From positions 1 through 8,855 of the forward strand of contig CAKUKW010000075.1 of NCBI GenBank assembly GCA_934663885.1: a stretch of DNA of 8,855 nt. The letters are read 5' to 3'. The notes beneath the pieces were generated by a model, which did no database searches, had not been told where the DNA came from, and saw nothing but the letters and a program-made list of their open reading frames with translations. Every line of letters begins with the position of its first letter. Within the stretch, counting starts at the first letter, position 1. Of the stretch, positions 5,657-8,855 are shown one piece after another. This DNA comes from an uncultured Tidjanibacter sp. Lineage in GTDB: Bacteria > Bacteroidota > Bacteroidia > Bacteroidales > Rikenellaceae. Position numbers and translations under genes: made by a program.

Positions 5657-7252
5657 TTAATTATAAGCCTGGTAAATGAAATATTGGGTCCTGCCGTCGA
5701 AAGAAGCCGAACTTCCGTAAAAACCCAAGTATTTAGGCGAAGTACCGCTGGTATTCAAGGGAACGTGGACGTAAACCGTACCGCTATAAGTTTGGATCGT
5801 ACGCGTTCCGGAGGTCGAGGGATTGCCGTCAGGCGTGAAATAGAGATCGGCTAAATCATAGGAAGACTCCGCCGCGTTAATCCCGTCAAGGGCTATAACG
5901 CCCCCGGCCTTTGGAAAATAGGGAGTTCCTGTCCGGTCTACCGATATGGTATGGGAGATCGTTCCGTATTTTATAGTGATCGTTCCGCTTGTGAACCCGG
6001 CGGCTAAAGTTACATTGACAAGGGTTGTCGTATTAGGCAGCACCTTTACCGGCGATACAGTTAAACCGGCGGTGGCCGTGATCGAATTGATCGTGAAACC
6101 GGCCGTCGAATTGGTCACGATGCGAAACGCCCGGTTCAGCGTATGAGCACCGTCGGGCCCGTATAACCGGATACGTGAGTTTGAAAAGCCCAGGTAATAA
6201 TAGCCGTTGTATACGATATCGAAAGAATTGATGTCGGCTACGGTAACCGTGTAGCTCAGTGCGGAGACGGAGGAGAGGATGGCATCGTCGATCCTGTCGA
6301 AACCGCGGCTGTCGGCATGGGTAATATGCATATTATAACAGGTGTTCCTCGTGATATCGAGGGGAACCATATCGTTGTCACGGAAAGTCAGTTTGAAATA
6401 TCCGGGTTGTCCGTCATATTCGGCTCGGATAATAATAAACGGTCCCGACGCGCCGGCGGTTTCATGCAGATATACCGTAGTGCCTTCGGTAGTTCCGGTG
6501 TTTCCAACGCTTCCTACAGACGCGGCTATCAGGTTCGCCCCGTCCATATAATTAGTCGTCCCTCCGGATGTGGCTACCGTCGTTCCGGAGTTATGGTAAT
6601 TCCCCTGGCGCGCCACATTGTAAACCCGTTCGATACCGAGCACCTTGAAATTGGGTATAGCGTCATGCGTAACAGTTACTTTAGATACCGACCTAACCAA
6701 CTGGACATTAATAGTGCTGCCTACAGTGAGTCCCTGCGCTCCTGCATCCGATGTGCGTTCGACGATTGCCGACATAGGAAGGGTTGCCGCGCCATAGGGC
6801 GGAGCGGCAGGCGATACCCCGAGAGGGGAGGTACTCAGGCTGCTACATACGGCCTGGAGTGTTTTACCCCCGAGCCATGCTTCAAGATCGGGGATCGCCG
6901 TGGTTCCATCGTAAAACCCTTTCGGATTGGCGATCAGCAATACCATACAATCCTCGCTGCGGGCCGCCAGCGGCAATGTCCAGGAAGAGCCCGAACCTGT
7001 TTTGGAGCTGGCCTCCGCGAAAATGGCCGTAGAATCGCTGCCTGCAAAAACAATAGCATACAACTCTTCGATATCCGTGTCGTAGGCGCGTGTAGCTGGT
7101 ACGGCAAAATCGGGGCAAGTCAATGAAAATGCGACCTCGGTTTCACCTTTACCCGGAATATCCGGAATCGCCTTTTCACGTATGCAGGAAGAAAGGGCAG
7201 AAAGTGCCGGAACGCACAATACGAGGAATATGTATACAATTTTTTTAGGCAT
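5657..7252 (-). CDS. Fimbrillin-like (FimB/Mfa2 or DUF4906-type) lipoprotein
   Basis: The product is 531 residues. The signal peptide ends in a lipobox LSSC (Cys23), so the protein should be lipidated. The mature N-terminus (GKGETEVAFSL, then VPATRAYDTDIEELYAIVF at 51-69) is typical of Bacteroidales fimbrillins. Further fimbrillin hallmarks are LPMSAIVERTS (158-168), VQLVRSVSKVTV (183-194), and the strand GYFKLTF followed by LDITRNTCYNMHITHAD (298-314). Two extra Ser/Thr/Gly-rich beta regions follow (about 340-440 and 440-531), making it longer than FimB/Mfa2 anchors of about 300 residues. The ATG at 7252 is chosen because it puts the signal peptide first. It sits 2 nt after the upstream TAG, so translation is probably coupled, while the longer frame to 7291 overlaps that gene. 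It could be an anchor, accessory or tip subunit of a type V pilus; which one cannot be decided here. ATR at 53-55 resembles the arginine-specific protease site used for pilin maturation. Confidence 0.85.
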   Translation of the reverse strand: MPKKIVYIFLVLCVPALSALSSCIREKAIPDIPGKGETEVAFSLTCPDFAVPATRAYDTDIEELYAIVFAGSDSTAIFAEASSKTGSGSSWTLPLAARSEDCMVLLIANPKGFYDGTTAIPDLEAWLGGKTLQAVCSSLSTSPLGVSPAAPPYGAATLPMSAIVERTSDAGAQGLTVGSTINVQLVRSVSKVTVTHDAIPNFKVLGIERVYNVARQGNYHNSGTTVATSGGTTNYMDGANLIAASVGSVGNTGTTEGTTVYLHETAGASGPFIIIRAEYDGQPGYFKLTFRDNDMVPLDITRNTCYNMHITHADSRGFDRIDDAILSSVSALSYTVTVADINSFDIVYNGYYYLGFSNSRIRLYGPDGAHTLNRAFRIVTNSTAGFTINSITATAGLTVSPVKVLPNTTTLVNVTLAAGFTSGTITIKYGTISHTISVDRTGTPYFPKAGGVIALDGINAAESSYDLADLYFTPDGNPSTSGTRTIQTYSGTVYVHVPLNTSGTSPKYLGFYGSSASFDGRTQYFIYQAYN

Positions 7253-7254
7253 GG

Positions 7255-8855
7255 CTATTCGGGCATTATCTGTTCGGTATCCGTCACGCACCGGATGTTG
7301 TGCGCGAAATAATACTGTACGGAATTAAATTGGGTAAAATAATAGTTTAACGCCACCCCCCATGTCGGGATGGTATATTTCCATGTCAGGTACGGCCCGG
7401 TGGAGGCTGTCCATAAATAGGAGGTGCTCCCTATTCCGTCGAAAGAAGAACTCGCTGTACCGGCATTCCTGCGGCGTCCGGCGTAAGGGACGAAGAGCGA
7501 TCTTTTAGTTTCCGGATCGAATAAAAGGGCTCCCCGGTACGCTGCGTCCGCAGAGTTCTCTTTAGCGATCCATACTAAGTTACCGGTGCGTCCTCCCGGT
7601 ACTTTCTTCGGATGCCTGTCGAAGAAACCATCGGCATAGAAGCCGCTCAGAAAGCCTCCCCCCTCATTGTATGGCCTGGTAAGTCCGGGACGGTCGCCGT
7701 CACCCGTCTTTTGAGTGAGCGATAAGGCCGGATAAAGCGTCAATGTTCCTGCTTGGGTAAATTCAAGGCCATTCCTGTATGGATAGGAGGGGTATACCCT
7801 GTTGGCCTCGTCAGGTTCGACCGGTTCACCGTCTTCCTCGCGTATGCCCAATCCGTGCGAGTCACCGGCATCCGGCCAGTACATCAGGGACATACGTACT
7901 TCAGAGTTTTCCGCCTGGGAAACGTAATTTCCCTGGGCGCTGATCCCGTTGGGGTCGTAATGGAAATAGAGCGTGTTAATAGCGGGCCTGTCTGTAAAAC
8001 CGTCGTTCGGGCGCCTCCAGCCCGGCGGGCACGTCTCGGATACACCGAAATGATTATCCCAATATTTACCTTTATATTCCTCCGTCGCCCTGAATTCGCT
8101 CGTATAACCGGCAGGCCAGCCGTGGGGTGCATCTATCGGAAGGCTAAGGTTCGGAGTATAGGCATAGCGGTACGGTGAATGGTTACCGATATCGGCCGCG
8201 GGGTTCAGGCCCGTGTCTGTCCATTGGAAATAAGCCCCTCCCTGGGAAGGATAAGATACCGCGACTCCGCCGTTCCGGTCGAGCGGGATAGCCGTTTGTA
8301 TGCTTCCCGTTTTATAAGCCGGCGCGGTCAGGTTGTAAGGCGAGAACCTGACGGTACTCTTCCGGTTTTGTCCGGCCATCATCCATTCCCCGCTTGTTTG
8401 TCCTTCGTAAGCCGGGATAGTGCTCGAGTTTTCGAAGACATAATCGGCTATCTCTCCCTGGCGGACATAGATCGTGCTGCTATGGCGGTAAGCGCTGCCG
8501 GTTTCGGGGGTGGCGACGTAAGAAACCAATATGGTGGCGTACCTGTTGGAGGAGGTGGTACCGGTAGTTCCTATCCGGAAGTAGATCCGCCCCCGGCCTT
8601 TTACGGTTTTTCCGTCCTCCTGGCTGACGTTTACCTTCGGCAGTACGCTGGCGGTTCCGGGACTCCACACGATTTTATCGTTAAGTACTACCGGGTAATT
8701 CTCGGGATTTCCGGGTGCCGGATAACCGTCCCCCCCCGTTCTCCCCAATCCGGGGTCCAGACTGGGGGTGGCGCTGATGACCACCCAGTCGTCACCGTCC
8801 TGCACCTGTGCCACCCACTCGCCGAGCGGAGTAGGATTCTGCTCCATAACTATAC
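7255..8855 (-). CDS. BACON-like/FISUMP surface protein, C-terminal part (5' end beyond right edge)
   Basis: The frame is open to the right edge, and the codons before the first in-window Met (8847) are sense, so that Met is probably internal. About 533 codons are present. The first 137 or so visible residues (GEWVAQVQDGDDWVVIS, then RIYFRIG, RYATILVSY and STIYVRQGEIADYV) look like a BACON-like beta-sandwich found in Bacteroidetes surface proteins. The rest resembles a Fibrobacter succinogenes major paralogous (FISUMP) domain: VRFSPYNL, YWDNHFGVSETCPPGWRRP at 263-280 from that Met, SLFVPYAGRRRNAG, SYLWTAS and the terminal HNIRCVTD. The two cysteines (in CPPGW and RCV) may form the disulfide seen in such folds. 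FISUMP proteins commonly occur in fimbrillin operons and may be accessory or tip components. The TAG stop at 7255 is 2 nt before the next gene. A run of eight G lies in its coding strand at 8730-8737. Confidence 0.8.
   Translation of the reverse strand, partial: IVMEQNPTPLGEWVAQVQDGDDWVVISATPSLDPGLGRTGGDGYPAPGNPENYPVVLNDKIVWSPGTASVLPKVNVSQEDGKTVKGRGRIYFRIGTTGTTSSNRYATILVSYVATPETGSAYRHSSTIYVRQGEIADYVFENSSTIPAYEGQTSGEWMMAGQNRKSTVRFSPYNLTAPAYKTGSIQTAIPLDRNGGVAVSYPSQGGAYFQWTDTGLNPAADIGNHSPYRYAYTPNLSLPIDAPHGWPAGYTSEFRATEEYKGKYWDNHFGVSETCPPGWRRPNDGFTDRPAINTLYFHYDPNGISAQGNYVSQAENSEVRMSLMYWPDAGDSHGLGIREEDGEPVEPDEANRVYPSYPYRNGLEFTQAGTLTLYPALSLTQKTGDGDRPGLTRPYNEGGGFLSGFYADGFFDRHPKKVPGGRTGNLVWIAKENSADAAYRGALLFDPETKRSLFVPYAGRRRNAGTASSSFDGIGSTSYLWTASTGPYLTWKYTIPTWGVALNYYFTQFNSVQYYFAHNIRCVTDTEQIMPE
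8730..8737 (-). repeat. G8 homopolymer tract inside the FISUMP gene
   Basis: Eight consecutive C on the plus strand (G on the coding strand) fall within codons for TGGDG in the BACON-like region. The frame is intact at the present length. A gain or loss of one base would shift the frame early in the visible part of the protein. Confidence 0.9.

Noticed and set aside
6317..7126. Long plus-strand open frame (269 codons) opposite the fimbrillin gene
   Set aside because: It is wholly antisense to a gene with a clear signal peptide and family motifs, and its translation is rich in Arg, Gly and Ser with no recognisable domain.
1..8855. Insertion sequence, CRISPR array, tRNA or rRNA
   Set aside because: No transposase or Cas-like frame, no terminal inverted repeats, no regularly spaced direct repeats and no recognisable tRNA or rRNA segments were seen. 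Coding sequence covers nearly the whole window.

Overview
The window looks like chromosomal DNA from a Bacteroidales bacterium. The evidence is the set of families (DUF3575, DUF3868, fimbrillin-like lipoprotein, FISUMP and DUF4493 domains), the short spacers without strong Shine-Dalgarno sequences, and lipoprotein signals of Bacteroidetes style. Base composition appears close to half GC by eye (not computed). That would fit Alistipes- or Parabacteroides-like gut species better than AT-richer Bacteroides, but the genus is inference.

All seven supported genes lie on the minus strand and read from right to left, with gaps of 2, 31, 66, about 14-35, 17 and 5 nt. They therefore look like one transcription unit that enters at the right edge and leaves at the left edge. 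In order of transcription: (1) the C-terminal part of a BACON-like/FISUMP fimbrial-type surface protein (8855-7255, 5' end missing); (2) a 531-residue fimbrillin-like lipoprotein (7252-5657); (3) a 723-residue lipoprotein with DUF4493-like and DUF6359-like N-terminal modules and a C-terminal glycoside hydrolase family 10 domain (5625-3454); (4) a DUF3575 protein (3387-2707); (5) a DUF3868 + OmpA-like + TPR protein (2671-1196); (6) a second DUF3575 protein (1178-618); (7) the N-terminal part of a second DUF3868 protein (612-1, cut by the left edge).

The simplest reading is a type V (FimA/Mfa1-like) pilus-related surface operon. The FISUMP and fimbrillin proteins would be fimbrial accessory, anchor or tip components. 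The two DUF3575/DUF3868 pairs would be envelope components that commonly accompany such operons. The unusual member is the GH10 protein. It keeps both catalytic glutamates but has changed several glycone-subsite residues, and its N-terminus shares a TRA-x-TD-x-E motif with the neighbouring fimbrillin. The working hypothesis is a surface or pilus-displayed glycan-binding or glycan-cleaving subunit.

No RNA genes, insertion sequences, CRISPR arrays, promoters or rho-independent terminators could be supported. No stretch longer than 66 nt lies outside the coding regions.
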